DNA of 64,000 nt from Actinobacteria bacterium 69-20 (lineage in GTDB: Bacteria; Actinomycetota; Actinomycetes; Mycobacteriales; Nakamurellaceae), in NCBI GenBank assembly GCA_001897425.1, contig MKSW01000033.1:525776-589775 (forward strand), read 5' to 3'. Positions 8,211 to 19,742 of this stretch are shown piece after piece; the first letter of the stretch is position 1; each line of letters opens with the position of its first letter. Under the pieces are notes generated by a model. It searched no databases and was not told the DNA's origin. It saw only the letters and a program-made list of their open reading frames with translations. A program made the position numbers and the translations under genes.

Positions 8211-9485
8211 ATGACACTATCCTCGGCAGCCGGCCGCTACCTGCCGCGGCTCGCGGACCGCCTGCTCGATGACCGGCTTCACGCCATGGGGGCCGTACTC
8301 ATCGAGGGCGTCAAAGGCTGCGGAAAGACTGCCACGGCCCGCCAGCGTGCAGGGAGCGAAGTTCTCCTCGACATCGACCCGGAGGCGGAACGCCGAGCCG
8401 CGATCGACCCACGACTCCTGCTCGACGGAACAACGCCCAGGCTCCTCGATGAGTGGCAGCGCGCCCCGCGGATCTGGGACGCAGTTCGGCGCGCGGTGGA
8501 TGATCGTGGGCTGTCCGGCCAGTTCATCCTGACCGGCTCGGCGACCCCGAAGGACGACGCGGTCCGCCACTCCGGCGCCGGGCGCTTCGGGACGTTACGC
8601 ATGCGGACCATGACGCTGACCGAGAAACAGGCGACGACCCCGAGCGTTTCGGTGGCGGACTTGCTCAGTGGGATCGATCCGGCCCCGGCGAACAGCCCCG
8701 TGTCTGTGCGGGACTATCTCGACCACATCGCGGTTGGCGGGTGGCCACTGCTGGTCGGTGCCGACCAGCGCGCCGCCCGCACGTATCTGGACGGCTATCT
8801 CGACGTCATTGTCGAGCACGACATCGACGACGTGTCCGGAGGATTGCGGAACCCTCGTCTCGTTCGACGATTCCTGCATGCGTACGCCCAGATGGTCGCC
8901 CAGACCGCGAACCTCAGCACGATCATGAAACGGGCTCGCGATGAAGTCGACGACGAGGCGGACGTGCCCTCCCGCCACACCGCAGAGGTCTACCTCGACG
9001 CATTGTCGCGCATGTCGATCGTCGACGACGTGCCCGCGTGGGATCCTTCGGTGCGATCATCCAAGCGACTGACGACAACCCCCAAGAGATTGCTCGCCGA
9101 TCCCTCCTTGGCGGCGTCGCTCCTCGAGATGTCGCCGTCGCGGATGCTCGACGACCTGGCGACCGCGGGTTTCCTGTTCGAAAGCCTTGTCGCTCACGAT
9201 CTGCGCATCTACGCAGAAGCTGCCGGCGCGTTCTGCTACCACTACCGGGAGGCCGAAGGCCGGCTCGAGGTCGACTACATCCTGGAAACACGCGACGGCG
9301 ACTGGCTGGCAGTCGAAGTCAAACTCGGTGAAGCCGAGATCGACAAGGCCGCGGTCGCATTGCACCGGCTGGCCGAACGCATCCCCCGCAGGCCTACGGC
9401 GCTGCTCATCGTCACCGGCACATCGCTCGCCTACACGCGAGAGGACGGGGTGCACGTGGTGCCGCTCGGCCTGCTCGGCCCCTGA
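8211..9485 (+). CDS. DUF4143-type AAA ATPase
   Basis: The 424-residue protein has an N-terminal AAA_14 domain with Walker A GVKGCGKT at residues 33-40 and a Walker-B-like RLLDEWQ, followed by the FILTGSA sensor-like strand. The C-terminal half contains the DUF4143 nuclease-like segment, ending with VDYILETRDGDWLAVEVKLG, a PD-(D/E)XK-like D...E-V-K pattern. Such proteins are common as mobile, often solitary genes of unknown role. Its AT-richer leader and its position inside otherwise syntenic DNA suggest acquisition by transfer. Confidence 0.85.
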   Translation: MTLSSAAGRYLPRLADRLLDDRLHAMGAVLIEGVKGCGKTATARQRAGSEVLLDIDPEAERRAAIDPRLLLDGTTPRLLDEWQRAPRIWDAVRRAVDDRGLSGQFILTGSATPKDDAVRHSGAGRFGTLRMRTMTLTEKQATTPSVSVADLLSGIDPAPANSPVSVRDYLDHIAVGGWPLLVGADQRAARTYLDGYLDVIVEHDIDDVSGGLRNPRLVRRFLHAYAQMVAQTANLSTIMKRARDEVDDEADVPSRHTAEVYLDALSRMSIVDDVPAWDPSVRSSKRLTTTPKRLLADPSLAASLLEMSPSRMLDDLATAGFLFESLVAHDLRIYAEAAGAFCYHYREAEGRLEVDYILETRDGDWLAVEVKLGEAEIDKAAVALHRLAERIPRRPTALLIVTGTSLAYTREDGVHVVPLGLLGP

Positions 9486-9525
9486 CCCTGGCGGCAGGGA
9501 GAGCCCGCCCAACGGCCGGCAGGCC

Positions 9526-9544
9526 GCGCACAGCGTCATCCCCG
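9526..9544 (+). repeat. Dispersed 19-bp repeat, copy 1 (17/19)
   Basis: GCGCACAGCGTCATCCCCG, between the DUF4143 ATPase and NUDIX genes. It differs from the consensus GCGAACAGCGTCATACCCG at two positions. Confidence 0.7.
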
Positions 9545-9569
9545 CATCTAACCCCACTACCATCGACGC

Positions 9570-10040
9570 ATGCCCGCCGCACCACATCTCGAAGTCTCGG
9601 CCGGCGGGCTCGTCGTCCGAACGGTCGACGGGCGCACGGCGGCGGCGCTGATCGGACGGTCCGGCCGCTCCGGCCGGCTGCGCTGGTCGATGCCGAAAGG
9701 CCATGTGGAGTCCGGCGAGTCGCTGGAACAGACGGCGGTGCGCGAGGTCGCCGAGGAGACCGGCATCACCGGCCGCGTCATCGCGCCGCTCGGCAGCTTC
9801 GACTACACCTTCACCTCCGGCGGCCGCCGCATCGACAAGCGCGTGCACCATTTCCTGCTGCGCGCCGAGTCCGGCGAGCTCTCCGACGCGGACATCGAGG
9901 TCACCGAGGTCGCCTGGGTGCCGCTGGCCCAGGTGCCGCGTCGCCTCGCGTACCCGGCGGAGCGGCGGATCGCGCGGCGCGCGGCGTCGATGCTGGCCGG
10001 CCCGACGGGACCAGGTGGCGACGGGGCGGCGGGCGGGTGA
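9570..10040 (+). CDS. NUDIX hydrolase (mycobacterial MutT4/Rv3908 position)
   Basis: The 156-residue protein carries a complete NUDIX box from Gly44 to Gly65 (GHVESGE, then REVAEETG), which binds divalent metal and hydrolyses a nucleoside diphosphate linked to another moiety. Its place immediately before the DUF6049-type gene and murJ corresponds to the Rv3908 position in mycobacteria. It overlaps the next gene by four bases (GTGA). A TACCAT hexamer lies about ten bases before the ATG with no Shine-Dalgarno, so the transcript may be leaderless. Confidence 0.88.
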   Translation: MPAAPHLEVSAGGLVVRTVDGRTAAALIGRSGRSGRLRWSMPKGHVESGESLEQTAVREVAEETGITGRVIAPLGSFDYTFTSGGRRIDKRVHHFLLRAESGELSDADIEVTEVAWVPLAQVPRRLAYPAERRIARRAASMLAGPTGPGGDGAAGG

Positions 10041-13000
10041 CCGGCATGTCTCCGCGCCGTCGGTGGCGTACCGGGGCGCGACGTGCGGGTATGACGCTGT
10101 TCGTGGCGATACTGCTCGCCATGACGGGGCTCACCGGTGTGCTGTCGCCGGCCGGCGGGTTCTCCGCCACGGCGGCGACGCTCGGCGAATACGCACAGCG
10201 GCTGTCCTTCACGATCGCCGGAATCCAGCCCGTGGTGGCGACGGCCACCAGCCCCAACCTGCTCACCGTCAGCGGCCGGTTCAGCAACACCGGCCCGGAT
10301 CCGATCGACGACCTGAACTACCGCTTCCAGCGCGGCGACCGACTGACCAGCGTGGCCGCCGTCAATGCGGAGGTGGCCGACCCGATCCAGCCGGTGACGG
10401 TGATCAATCCGACGTTCCGGCCGCTGCCCGGGCGGGTCGCCGCCAAACAGAGCGCCGGCTTCACCGTGTCCGTGCCGATCACCGGTTCCCATGCCGATTC
10501 GCTCGGCATCACCGCGCCGGGCGTCTATCCGGTGATGGTCAACGTGAACGGCACTGTGCACGCCCCGGGCGGCGATGCCCGCGCGCGCGTCGGCGAGGTG
10601 CACCTGCTGGTGACGGTCACCGCCGTGCCCGGGTCGACCCTGCCCGGATCGACGCAGCCGGCACCCGGGGATTCCGGCGCCGCCTCCGGTCCGACACCGG
10701 CGCCGGTCGGCATCCTGTGGCCGTTGGTCGACGTCCCGCACCTGGGCCTGAACGGCGTCTTCCGCGACGACTCGCTCGCGGCGGAGATCAAACCCGGCGG
10801 GCGGCTCGCGGCCGCGGTGACCGAGCTGATCGACGCGGCTGCGAACCCGAACCTCGTGACGCTCGTCGTCGACCCGATGCTGCTCGACGAGCTGGATCGG
10901 ATGAGCCACGGCTACTGGGTGGTGGCGCACCCCGGCACGCCACAGCCCGCGCTGCAGCCCACGCCGCCGCCCACCTCGACCAAGCCGTCCCCCACCACGA
11001 AGCCGAGCACGTCTGCGCAGACCTCAGTGCCGACCTCAGCACCGACATCGCAGCCGGCCTCTGAGGCGACCGCGTCCGGCGCCCTGCCGTCATCACAGCC
11101 CTCGTCGCCGCCGTCCTCGCCGCCGTCCAACGCGGCGTCGAATATCGCGTCACCAACCGCGGGTATGACGGATATGACGCCGTCCGTGGGCGGGGCCCTT
11201 CCGGAATCGACCGCAGTCACGGCCGGCGCGCCGGCCGGGGCCACCGCGGACACCAACGCAACCGCGGCGCCGAACGGCACCACCGAGTCCGCCAATTCCG
11301 GCGGCCCGAACCAGGGCAGTTCCAACGGCAACACCGCGGAGCCGACCGGCGAGCAGCCCCCCGGCAACGAATCCCCCGGACCGCCCGAACCGATACAGCC
11401 TGCGGGGCCGCAACCCGCCGGGACGGTCGCCGGCACGGGCCAGGAAGCCGCAGCGGCGTTCCTCGACCAACTGCGCGGCCTCGCCGAAACCCACCACGTG
11501 CTCGTCCTTCCGTACGGCGACCCGGACGTGGTCGCGCTGGTGCGGGCCGGCATGTCGGACGTCGTGGCGACCGCGGTGTTCCGCGGTCGCGCGGTGGCCA
11601 GTCGCGTCCTCGGCCAGGGGCTCGACACGCCCACTGCACCTTCGAATCTCGTGACGGATGTGGCGGACCCGCCGGGCGGCGTGCTCACCGATCAGGCGTG
11701 GCAGGTGTTGCGGTCGCTCGGCTACCGATCCGCGATCCTGGACCCGACAGCCGTGCACGCCGCCGGGTCCCCCGGCCCGACCGGTAGCTCGTCGAAGGTG
11801 TCGTCCGGGTTCGTGACGGTCTCGGTCGACGGCGACCAGGTTCCGGCGGTGCTCACCAGCGGCGGTCACGCGCCGGAACTCGCCCGAGTGCTCGACGGCG
11901 GGGCGCCGGCCGATTGGGCCGACGCCGTCAATACGCTCGCCGCGGTGATGATGGTCGAGAGCTCGGCCGCGGCCGGACCGATGGTGGTCGCTCCGCCCCG
12001 CGGGTTCGCGCCGCACGGCGCCGGTTTCGCCACCCTGTCGGCCCTGCTCGACGATCTGTCCGGTGTCGGCATGGTCGTGCCCTCGCCGGTGACGGCGCTG
12101 GCCCGCGACGTGGTGCCGCACGGCATCGATGCCGCGGGGCCGCCGCTGCACGTCACCTCGCCGACCCCGGTCACCCTGGACTACGGCGCGAAGGCGCGCG
12201 CGGCGGAACTGCCGGCGTCCTACCTCGAGCGGTTGATCGAGCTGCGGCAACGCCTCGACGTGCTCGGCGTGACGCTGGGCGCCGCGTCGGGCGGACCGGA
12301 TCCGGCCGACATCCTGGCGCCGCTCTCGGACGCCATGCTCGGCGCCGCGTCGGCGTCCTGGCGCGGGACTACCGATCCCGACGAGGTGGTCCTGCAGAGC
12401 GTTGACGCGACCGTGGACGGGCTCTATGCGGGCGTGAAGATCGCTCGCGACACGGGCAGCTACACGCTCGCCTCGTCCACCGCGCCACTCCTGCTGACCG
12501 TGCACAACACGCTGCCGTACCAGGTGACTATGACGGTGCGCGTGCTCGGCGGGGAGCAGGCCGGGCTCACGACGCAGGACCCGGGCCGGATCGTGATCGG
12601 CGCGGGGCCGCGCAGCGCGCCGGTGCGCATCCACGCGACGGTGTCTCGGTCCGGAACGTTCACCGTCTACGCCCAGTTGCAGGGTGCCGACGGATCCAGG
12701 TGGGGCGGCGCGGTGCCGTTGAAGATCGACTCCCGCGCGTATGGGGCGCTCACGGTGGTACTCATGGCGGTGGCCGGCGGTGTGCTGCTGCTGATGGTGA
12801 TCTGGCGGCTGGTGCAGCGGTGGCGCGGCCGGGCGGAGGACGGGCCGGACCGCCCGATCACGGCCGACGGTGCGCACAGTGCGCACGGTGCCGACGGTGC
12901 CGACGGTGCCGACGACACGGACGATACGGGCGGGGCCTGCCGGGCGCCGGAAACCGAGGACACCTCGCCCGCGCCGCGAGCGGCGAACAGCGTCATAGGC

Positions 13001-13072
13001 GATCCGCTCGATGCGGACACGGCCGGCGATACCGACATGTCCGGCCTGCGATCGGGAGGTGCGTTGCCATGA
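10037..13072 (+). CDS. DUF6049-type secreted/membrane-anchored protein (Rv3909-like)
   Basis: This 1011-residue protein starts with GTG inside the NUDIX stop. It has a signal sequence (about residues 14-48), a large extracellular part, a long Pro/Ser/Thr-rich low-complexity linker (about 298-468) and one transmembrane helix near 901-925 ([19 protein letters not shown]), followed by an acidic cytoplasmic tail. The layout and position upstream of murJ match Rv3909 of M. tuberculosis, a conserved envelope protein of unknown function. Two copies of the dispersed 19-bp repeat lie inside the gene, one in the signal peptide (encoding AGMTLF) and one in the tail (encoding AANSVIGD). Confidence 0.85.
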   Translation: MTGMSPRRRWRTGARRAGMTLFVAILLAMTGLTGVLSPAGGFSATAATLGEYAQRLSFTIAGIQPVVATATSPNLLTVSGRFSNTGPDPIDDLNYRFQRGDRLTSVAAVNAEVADPIQPVTVINPTFRPLPGRVAAKQSAGFTVSVPITGSHADSLGITAPGVYPVMVNVNGTVHAPGGDARARVGEVHLLVTVTAVPGSTLPGSTQPAPGDSGAASGPTPAPVGILWPLVDVPHLGLNGVFRDDSLAAEIKPGGRLAAAVTELIDAAANPNLVTLVVDPMLLDELDRMSHGYWVVAHPGTPQPALQPTPPPTSTKPSPTTKPSTSAQTSVPTSAPTSQPASEATASGALPSSQPSSPPSSPPSNAASNIASPTAGMTDMTPSVGGALPESTAVTAGAPAGATADTNATAAPNGTTESANSGGPNQGSSNGNTAEPTGEQPPGNESPGPPEPIQPAGPQPAGTVAGTGQEAAAAFLDQLRGLAETHHVLVLPYGDPDVVALVRAGMSDVVATAVFRGRAVASRVLGQGLDTPTAPSNLVTDVADPPGGVLTDQAWQVLRSLGYRSAILDPTAVHAAGSPGPTGSSSKVSSGFVTVSVDGDQVPAVLTSGGHAPELARVLDGGAPADWADAVNTLAAVMMVESSAAAGPMVVAPPRGFAPHGAGFATLSALLDDLSGVGMVVPSPVTALARDVVPHGIDAAGPPLHVTSPTPVTLDYGAKARAAELPASYLERLIELRQRLDVLGVTLGAASGGPDPADILAPLSDAMLGAASASWRGTTDPDEVVLQSVDATVDGLYAGVKIARDTGSYTLASSTAPLLLTVHNTLPYQVTMTVRVLGGEQAGLTTQDPGRIVIGAGPRSAPVRIHATVSRSGTFTVYAQLQGADGSRWGGAVPLKIDSRAYGALTVVLMAVAGGVLLLMVIWRLVQRWRGRAEDGPDRPITADGAHSAHGADGADGADDTDDTGGACRAPETEDTSPAPRAANSVIGDPLDADTAGDTDMSGLRSGGALP
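10086..10104 (-). repeat. Dispersed 19-bp repeat, copy 2 (18/19)
   Basis: On the plus strand CGGGTATGACGCTGTTCGT, inside the signal-peptide region of the DUF6049-type gene. Confidence 0.75.
11169..11187 (-). repeat. Dispersed 19-bp repeat, weak copy (15/19)
   Basis: On the plus strand CGGATATGACGCCGTCCGT, in the low-complexity linker. It is immediately preceded by a second partial match, CGGGTATGACG, giving a small tandem. Confidence 0.4.
12983..13001 (+). repeat. Dispersed 19-bp repeat, copy 3 (17/19)
   Basis: GCGAACAGCGTCATAGGCG in the C-terminal tail of the DUF6049-type gene, encoding ANSVIG. Confidence 0.75.
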
Positions 13073-16000
13073 CGGAACCACCTTCGAGCGCCGCACCCGA
13101 CGCCCCGATGCGCACGGAGCGAACCGCGGGCGTGGTGCGGGTCGGCGGGATGATGGCCGTCGCCACGCTGGTCAGCCGGGTCACGGGGTTCGTGGCGAAG
13201 GTCGTCATAGTGGCGTTCCTGGGCTTCTCCGTGGTGAACGACGCGTACAGCCTGGCCAACACGCTGCCCAACATCATCTTCGAGTTACTGCTGGGCGGGG
13301 TGCTTACCTCAGTCGCGATCCCGCTGCTGTCCCGCGCGCGGTCCGATCCCGACGGCGGGGCGGCGTACACCCAGCGGCTGACGACGATGATGGTGGTCGG
13401 CCTGCTGGGCGCAACCGGCGTCGCGGTGGCCGCCGCGCCGCTGCTGACCAGGCTGTACCTGTCCAGCGGCAGCACGGCCGACCCTGCACTGGCCACGCAC
13501 CTGGCCTATCTGCTGCTCCCGCAGATCTTCTTCTACGGGGTCGCGGCGCTGTTCGGCGCGATCCTCAACACCAAGGAGCATTTCGCCGCGCCGGCCTGGG
13601 CCCCGGTCGCGAACAACCTGGTGGTGATCGCGATCGGCGCACTGCTGCTCGCGATGGCCGGTCCGGGGTCGCGCGGCGGACTGACGACACTGTCACGGGG
13701 TGAGTTCCTGTTGCTCGGCGCGGGGACCACGGCCGGGATCGTGGTGCAGGCCGCGGTGATGTTGCCGGCGCTGTGGCGCTCCGGCTTCCGCTTCGGCTGG
13801 CGCTGGGGCATCGACTCGCGGATGCGGGAGGCGGGCCGGCTGCTGGGCTGGGCGATCGGCTATGCGCTCATTTCGCAGGCCGGGTACGTGGTCACTGTGC
13901 AGGTGTCGTCGCACGCGCATATCGGCTTCTACGCGCTGTACACCTACGGCTCGATGCTGTTCCAGCTGCCGTACGGGATTCTGGGCGTCTCGCTGCTGAC
14001 GGCGATCATGCCCCGGATGAGCCGGCACGCCGCGGACGGCGAGATGCCGGCCGTGAAACGCGACGTGTCGCTGGCCAACCGACTGTCCAGCGTCGCCCTG
14101 GTCCCGGTGACCGCCGCCATGATCGCGCTGGCCGTACCGCTGGCCGTCGTCACCGCACGCTACGGCGCGGTCGACGCGGCGGAGGTGCGGATCCTGGCGT
14201 GGACGCTGGCGGCCTTCGCGATCGGGCTGCTGCCGCTCGCGATCACGCTGGTGCAGATGCGGGTGTTCTACGCGATGAAGGACGGCCGGACGCCGACGGT
14301 GATCAACGCGATCATGGTGGCCGTGCGCATCCCGCTGCTGGTGGGATGCCTTGCGCTGCCGCAGGAGTGGATCGTCCCGGGCCTGGCCGGCGCGATGTCC
14401 GTGTCCTATGTGGTGGGCGTCGCGGTCGGCGAGGTGTGGCTGCGGGTCCGGTTCGGCCGGATGGGGTTCGGCGCGACCCTCGACACCATCGGGCGCACCG
14501 CGCTGGCCTCCGCGGCGGGCGGCCTGGCCGCCTGGGGGGTGGCCACGCACGTGCTCGCCGCGAGTTCGACCACCTCCCTCGCCGGTGCGATCGGTCAGTT
14601 GGTCGCAGGCTGCGTGGTGGGCCTGGCCGTCACCGTCGCCGGTCTCGTGCTGCTGCGGGTGCGGGAGGTCGACGTGCTGCGGAGTCGGCTGCGCAGTCTC
14701 CTGGGCGACCTGGTGCGGCGCGTTCAGCAGCAGCGCAGCCGGGGAGGCAACCTCCTGCCGGGCAACCTCTGGTCGGGCCGCCCCGGACCGGGGGGCCGCG
14801 CGGCGCGGCACCGCGGGCCTCGGCACGGCAGGCCGGGTGGCACTCGTGGCACCCTCGTAGGGGCGGGTTCGGCCGTCGCCGCACGGTCGGTCGGGGCGCC
14901 TGACGGCCCCCCCGTGGATACTGTGTCGACGGGTCCGGCGCCGATCCAGACAGCGCCGATGCACGCAGGGCCTGTCAACCCAGGGCCTGTGAACCCAGCG
15001 CCGACCGACACAGAAGGACAGGTACCGGTGACGGACGAGCACACCAGCGCGGGCGGCGCTCCGCAGCCGGTCGGGGACGAGGACGAGGCATTGACCCGCG
15101 TCCCGCACGCCGATCCCGCGCAGGTCGCGGCGCAGTTCGCCGCCCGGTTCCCCACCGAGGGAGGTCGAGGCCCGGCGCACACCCCCGGCACCATCGTCGG
15201 CGAGCGCTACCGGCTGACCCGCCTCGTCGCCACCGACGCGGCCGGCAACGAGTTCTGGCAGGCCCGCGACACGGTGCTTCCCCGGGACATGGCCATCACG
15301 ATCCTGCCAGCCACCGACCCGACCTCGGCCACCGTCACCCGGACGCTGCGCGTCGGACGACTGCACCACCCGAGCCTTCCGCAGACCCTGGACCTGGGCC
15401 AGGTCGGCTCGGCCGCGTACGTGGCCGGGCAGTGGGTGGACGGCGCCACGATCACCGACCTGTTGCAGGACGGGCCGCTCGAACCCGGCATCGCGACCCG
15501 CCTGATCGCCGGCGTGGCCGACGCGCTGGCCGAGGTGCACGCGGCCGATCTGTCGCTCGGCGCCGTGCACCCCTCCCTCGTGCGCGCGAACTTCGACGGA
15601 CAGGTGCGGCTGTCCCATGTTGTCGCGCGCAGCGGCGCGGCGCGCGACGAGGACATCCGCGCAATGGGGGCCTTGCTGTACCTGATGCTGACGGGAACCT
15701 GGCCGCTCGCCCCCGGGGACGGCCCAGCCGGGTGCGCACCCGCCCCCCGGCGCGGCGAGACCGAACTCCCGGCCGGCAAGGTCAACGCCTCCGTCCCGTC
15801 CGTGCTGTCCCGGCTCGCCGAGCGCGCGCTACACCCCGAGGCGGCGAAGGGCATCGCGCAGGTCAGCGACATCGCCGCGGTCACCAGGCAGTTCGACGCC
15901 GACGCGGGGAATCGTTCCACGTTCGGGTCGCCGACCGGTCCTGCTCACCCGCGCACGGAACGCGCCCCGCGTCCGCCGCGCTCCGCCAGGCTGCCCCGCG

Positions 16001-16761
16001 GCGGCGACCCCGCGGCCACCACCCCGCACGCCGTGCTGCGCGACCGCCGCATCAAACTGTCCATCGCCGGCGGAATGCTGACGGCGATCACCGTCCTCAT
16101 CGTCATCGCAGCCGCCGCCGTGACGAAGCAGTTCCTGGCCGGCATCGTGGAGCCGATCGAGGCCGCCGACCAACAGCAGCTGATCACGGTCTCCGTGGCC
16201 CCCGCCACGCACCCCGCGACCAGCACGACCTCCGGGGCGTCGTCGGGCACGGCCACCGGCACCGCCCCGCCGACGAAACCGGCCAACGTTGGCTCCCCGA
16301 TCCCGATCTCCGACGCCGCCGTGTACGACCCGCAGGGCACACCGCCGCACGACTACTCATCCCAGGTCGACCGCGCCTTCGACAACAACCCCGCCACGTT
16401 CTGGCGGACGTGGGTCTACAAGCAGCAGTTCGGACCGAACGGCATCAAAACCGGGGTCGGGCTGCTGCTGACCTTCGCCGGGCCGGTGACGCCGTCGAGC
16501 ATCACGGTGTCCACGACCACACCCGGCACCGCTGTCGAGATCCGCAGCGCGACCAGCGCGAACCCGGCGCTGAATGCGACCACGGTGCTGGGCAAGGCGA
16601 CGCTCGGCGCCCAGCCGGTCACCATTGCGCTGCAAGGCGCACCGCAGTCGCCGTACCTCATCGTGTGGATCACGCAGCTGGCGCAGTACCAGGGCACGGA
16701 CCCCAAGAATCAGGGCCAGTTCCAGTCCAGCATCGCGGAGATCAGCGTCTCCGGCTCTTGA
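13069..16761 (+). CDS. murJ: MurJ lipid II flippase fused to a pseudokinase and extracellular domain
   Basis: The 1230-residue protein starts at an ATG that overlaps the previous stop (ATGA) after GGGAGGT. Residues about 20-555 are a multi-pass MurJ/MviN flippase, which exports lipid II for peptidoglycan synthesis. A disordered linker leads to a kinase-like domain beginning near 707 ([20 protein letters not shown]). It lacks the catalytic Lys, the HRD Asp (VHPS instead) and DFG, so it should be a pseudokinase, as in mycobacterial MviN, where this domain binds FhaA when phosphorylated. A transmembrane helix follows near 995-1020. The C-terminal domain (about 1080-1230) is a discoidin-like beta sandwich outside the cell. 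Confidence 0.92.
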   Translation: MTEPPSSAAPDAPMRTERTAGVVRVGGMMAVATLVSRVTGFVAKVVIVAFLGFSVVNDAYSLANTLPNIIFELLLGGVLTSVAIPLLSRARSDPDGGAAYTQRLTTMMVVGLLGATGVAVAAAPLLTRLYLSSGSTADPALATHLAYLLLPQIFFYGVAALFGAILNTKEHFAAPAWAPVANNLVVIAIGALLLAMAGPGSRGGLTTLSRGEFLLLGAGTTAGIVVQAAVMLPALWRSGFRFGWRWGIDSRMREAGRLLGWAIGYALISQAGYVVTVQVSSHAHIGFYALYTYGSMLFQLPYGILGVSLLTAIMPRMSRHAADGEMPAVKRDVSLANRLSSVALVPVTAAMIALAVPLAVVTARYGAVDAAEVRILAWTLAAFAIGLLPLAITLVQMRVFYAMKDGRTPTVINAIMVAVRIPLLVGCLALPQEWIVPGLAGAMSVSYVVGVAVGEVWLRVRFGRMGFGATLDTIGRTALASAAGGLAAWGVATHVLAASSTTSLAGAIGQLVAGCVVGLAVTVAGLVLLRVREVDVLRSRLRSLLGDLVRRVQQQRSRGGNLLPGNLWSGRPGPGGRAARHRGPRHGRPGGTRGTLVGAGSAVAARSVGAPDGPPVDTVSTGPAPIQTAPMHAGPVNPGPVNPAPTDTEGQVPVTDEHTSAGGAPQPVGDEDEALTRVPHADPAQVAAQFAARFPTEGGRGPAHTPGTIVGERYRLTRLVATDAAGNEFWQARDTVLPRDMAITILPATDPTSATVTRTLRVGRLHHPSLPQTLDLGQVGSAAYVAGQWVDGATITDLLQDGPLEPGIATRLIAGVADALAEVHAADLSLGAVHPSLVRANFDGQVRLSHVVARSGAARDEDIRAMGALLYLMLTGTWPLAPGDGPAGCAPAPRRGETELPAGKVNASVPSVLSRLAERALHPEAAKGIAQVSDIAAVTRQFDADAGNRSTFGSPTGPAHPRTERAPRPPRSARLPRGGDPAATTPHAVLRDRRIKLSIAGGMLTAITVLIVIAAAAVTKQFLAGIVEPIEAADQQQLITVSVAPATHPATSTTSGASSGTATGTAPPTKPANVGSPIPISDAAVYDPQGTPPHDYSSQVDRAFDNNPATFWRTWVYKQQFGPNGIKTGVGLLLTFAGPVTPSSITVSTTTPGTAVEIRSATSANPALNATTVLGKATLGAQPVTIALQGAPQSPYLIVWITQLAQYQGTDPKNQGQFQSSIAEISVSGS

Positions 16762-16960
16762 CTCGTGCCCGCCCTCGGGTCGGGTGCCCAGGGGTGCGTC
16801 CCGGCGCGCTGTGAGGCACCCGACACGGAGGCATCCGGCCGTGCTCGCGGCGCGCACCGAACGGGTCGGGGCGGGAATGCCGATCGGTAGGGTGATGTTG
16901 TCATTGCTGGCCGCCGGTGCAGCGTGCGCCGGCGAGCTTGCATCCGAAGGAGCGAGATCA

Positions 16961-17992
16961 GTGATCGACCTGACATCGACCGCCGATGACGACGTTCGTA
17001 TCGATGCCCCCGACGACAGCACCGTGCGCGATGTGATCGTGGTCGGCTCCGGCCCGGCCGGGTACACCGCGGCGATCTACCTGGCGCGGGCAGACCTCGC
17101 CCCGCTGGTGTTCGAGGGCTCGCAGTACGGCGGCGCGCTGATGAACACCACCGAGGTGGAGAACTTCCCCGGTTTCGTCGACGGCATCCTGGGCCCGGAC
17201 CTGATGGCCGCGATGCGTGCCCAGGCGGAACGCTTCGGCGCCGACCTGCGTCCCGAGGACGTGGAGGCCGTCGACCTCTCCGGTGACATCAAGACGGTCA
17301 CCGTGGACGGAAAGACTTGCCGCGCCAGGGCTCTCGTGCTGGCCATGGGGTCCGCGGCGCGCTACCTGAATCTGCCGGACGAGCAGCGGCTGATCGGCCA
17401 CGGCGTGTCCGCGTGCGCCACCTGCGACGGGTTCTTCTTCAAGGGACGCGATATCGCGGTGGTCGGCGGCGGCGACTCCGCGATGGAGGAGGCCACCTTC
17501 CTCACCCGCTTCGCCGAGTCCGTGACCATCGTGCACCGCCGTGACGAGTTCCGGGCCAGCGCCATCATGCTGGACCGCGCGAAGGCGGACCCGAAGATCC
17601 GCTGGGCGACCAACCAGGCGGTGGTCGGCGTGAACGGCGAACACGCCGTCGAATCACTGACTCTCGAGGACACCGTCACCGGCGAGCGGCGCACCCTGGA
17701 CGCGACCGGGCTGTTCTTGGCGATCGGCCACGACCCCCGCTCTGAGATTGTCCGCGGGCAGGTCGACACGGACCCGGCCGGGTATGTGCGGGTGGGCGCC
17801 GGCGGCGTCGGGACGGCTACCTCTGCGCGCGGCGTCTTCGCCTGCGGCGACCTGGTGGACCACACCTATCGGCAGGCGATCACCGCCGCCGGAACGGGCT
17901 GCTCCGCGGCCCTGGACGCCCAGCACTACTTGGCGGCGCTGGGCGCCGCGAACAGCGTCATACCCGTCGCAGAATATGAAACGGTCGGCTGA
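16961..17992 (+). CDS. trxB: Thioredoxin reductase
   Basis: This 343-residue FAD/NADPH enzyme reduces thioredoxin. The FAD motif [10 protein letters not shown] is near residues 29-38, the redox-active CATC at 152-155, the NADPH motif [10 protein letters not shown] follows, and the closing FAD motif is [21 protein letters not shown] start at GTG 16961 (GAAGGAGCGAG upstream). An in-frame ATG at 16876 would add 28 residues. The last residues, including AANSVIPVA, are encoded by a perfect copy of the dispersed repeat and extend past the family's usual end. The sigM gene usually found between murJ and trxB is absent. Confidence 0.93.
   Translation: MIDLTSTADDDVRIDAPDDSTVRDVIVVGSGPAGYTAAIYLARADLAPLVFEGSQYGGALMNTTEVENFPGFVDGILGPDLMAAMRAQAERFGADLRPEDVEAVDLSGDIKTVTVDGKTCRARALVLAMGSAARYLNLPDEQRLIGHGVSACATCDGFFFKGRDIAVVGGGDSAMEEATFLTRFAESVTIVHRRDEFRASAIMLDRAKADPKIRWATNQAVVGVNGEHAVESLTLEDTVTGERRTLDATGLFLAIGHDPRSEIVRGQVDTDPAGYVRVGAGGVGTATSARGVFACGDLVDHTYRQAITAAGTGCSAALDAQHYLAALGAANSVIPVAEYETVG
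17948..17966 (+). repeat. Dispersed 19-bp repeat, copy 4 (19/19)
   Basis: GCGAACAGCGTCATACCCG, an exact consensus copy, lies within the last 15 codons of trxB and encodes ANSVIP. Confidence 0.8.
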
Positions 17993-18056
17993 CGACGGTT
18001 CCGCCGCCAGCCCGATCAGTACCTATCACCCGAAATTTCACACAGGAAGGCACGAT

Positions 18057-18380
18057 ATGGCCACCAAGGATGTCACGGACGCGACGTTCACCGAAGAGGT
18101 GCTTCAGTCGAACAAGCCGGTGATCGTCGACTTCTGGGCAACGTGGTGCGGCCCGTGCCGCAAGGTCTCGCCGCTGCTGGAGGAGATCGCCGCCGAGCAC
18201 GCCGACAAGGTGTCGGTGGTGAAACTCGACATCGACGCCAACCCGGCGACGGCCCAGCAGTACCAGATCCTGTCGATTCCGACGATGCTCGTGTTCCAGG
18301 GCGGAAAGCCGGTCAAGCAGGTGGTCGGGGCGCAGCCGAAGGCGAAACTGCTCGTCGAGTTCGGCGACGTGCTCGCGTAA
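18057..18380 (+). CDS. trxA: Thioredoxin
   Basis: The 107-residue product has the active site WCGPC at residues 30-34, the cis-Pro segment SIPTMLVFQGGK and typical thioredoxin length. It accepts electrons from the neighbouring TrxB and reduces protein disulfides in the cytoplasm. The ATG at 18057 follows AGGAAGG. It lies 64 bp after trxB and is probably co-transcribed. Confidence 0.95.
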   Translation: MATKDVTDATFTEEVLQSNKPVIVDFWATWCGPCRKVSPLLEEIAAEHADKVSVVKLDIDANPATAQQYQILSIPTMLVFQGGKPVKQVVGAQPKAKLLVEFGDVLA

Positions 18381-18602
18381 TGCCTGTTTAACGCCGGTGC
18401 GAAGCCCGCGCGGTCCTCGGGTGGCGCCGGCCCGATCACGTTGACTTGGTCACATCGAACCGGTCACATCGGCCTCACCATCACGGGCCGTGACCTGCGA
18501 CATGGCGCCGGCCGGCCCGGCGGGAGGCACAATGGACGGGTGCCGGGTGCCGCCGAGGGTGGACTCGGCGTTTTCAGCACCGGCCGGCCTCAGGGGAGTT
18601 CC

Positions 18603-19742
18603 ATGCTGCGACGCGGAGACAGGGACGCGACCCTGCTGCCCCTTCGCGCGTCTCTCGCGTCGCTCGGTCTGCTGCCGGCGCACACCGCCCCGGCCGATCC
18701 CCTGCTGTTCGACGAGAACGTCGACGCCGCCATCCGCGCCTTCCAGCAGCAGCGCGGGCTGATCGTCGACGGACGGGTCGGCCCGGTGACGCAGCGTGAG
18801 CTCATCGCCGCGAAGTGGTCGTTGGGCGACCGGACGCTCTCCTACACGTTGTCCGCGCCGATGTCCGGCGACGACGTCGTCGAACTCCAGTCCCGGCTCT
18901 GTGAGCTCGGCTACGACGTGGGCCAGACGGACGGGGTGTTCACCGCCCGCCTGGACGCCGCCGTCCGCGAGTTCCAGCGGCACCGCGGTCTCGCCGATGA
19001 CGGTGTGTTCGGGCCACGCACACTCCGTGAGCTGCAATGGATCTCGCCGATGGCCACCGGTGGACGGCCACAGTATCTGCGCGAGATCGCGCAGTTGCGC
19101 CAGGCCGGACCGCTGCTGGGCGGCAAGCGGATCGCGATCGACCCGGCGCGCGGAGGCGACGATCCGGGATGGGTCGCCGACGGCGTCAGCGCGGCCGATC
19201 TGGCGTTCGACATGGCGCAGCGGCTGGCGGCGCGGATGGTCGCCACCGGCATGCAGGCATTTCTCACCCGAGGCGCGCACAGCAACCCGTCCCAGGCGGA
19301 GCGGGCGAAATTCGCCAACGACGTCGCGGCCGACCTGGTCCTAAGCCTGCACGTGGACGGCTCCACCTCGCCGCACGCCTCCGGGATCGCGACCTTCCAC
19401 TTCGGCACCGACACCGGCAACAACTCGTCGGTCGGCGAGACGCTGGCGCATCTGGTGCACCGAGAGCTGCTCGCCCGCACCGGCATGATCGACTGCCGGG
19501 TGCATCACCGCCCGTGGGAGATCCTGCGCCGCACGCAGATGCCGGCCGTACAGGTCGAGATCGGTTACATCACCAACGATGTCGATCGGGCGAGGTTGGT
19601 CGACGAAGGATTCCGGGACCGCGTCGCGGACGGCCTGTTGGTCGCCGTGAAGCGGCTCTACCTGGACGGCCGTGACGACCGCCCGACGGGAACGTTCACG
19701 TTCCATGATCTGCTGGAATACGAGCGATCGGTGCGCACCTGA
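18603..19742 (+). CDS. cwlM: CwlM-like amidase-fold regulator of peptidoglycan synthesis
   Basis: The 379-residue protein has two peptidoglycan-binding-like repeats (residues about 35-75 and 90-145) and a C-terminal amidase_3 domain. The first zinc-binding His of the usual DPGHGG motif is replaced: the sequence reads DPARGG at 180-185. Mycobacterial CwlM likewise lacks hydrolase activity and instead activates MurA when phosphorylated, and the ending GTFTFHDLLEYE matches it closely. The threonines phosphorylated in M. tuberculosis CwlM are not obviously conserved at the shorter N-terminus. It overlaps the next gene by one base (TGATG). Confidence 0.88.
   Translation: MLRRGDRDATLLPLRASLASLGLLPAHTAPADPLLFDENVDAAIRAFQQQRGLIVDGRVGPVTQRELIAAKWSLGDRTLSYTLSAPMSGDDVVELQSRLCELGYDVGQTDGVFTARLDAAVREFQRHRGLADDGVFGPRTLRELQWISPMATGGRPQYLREIAQLRQAGPLLGGKRIAIDPARGGDDPGWVADGVSAADLAFDMAQRLAARMVATGMQAFLTRGAHSNPSQAERAKFANDVAADLVLSLHVDGSTSPHASGIATFHFGTDTGNNSSVGETLAHLVHRELLARTGMIDCRVHHRPWEILRRTQMPAVQVEIGYITNDVDRARLVDEGFRDRVADGLLVAVKRLYLDGRDDRPTGTFTFHDLLEYERSVRT

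Noticed and set aside
13693..15618. A 641-codon open frame antisense to murJ
   Set aside because: Shadow of a real gene: low-complexity Gly/Arg/His composition and no recognisable domain.
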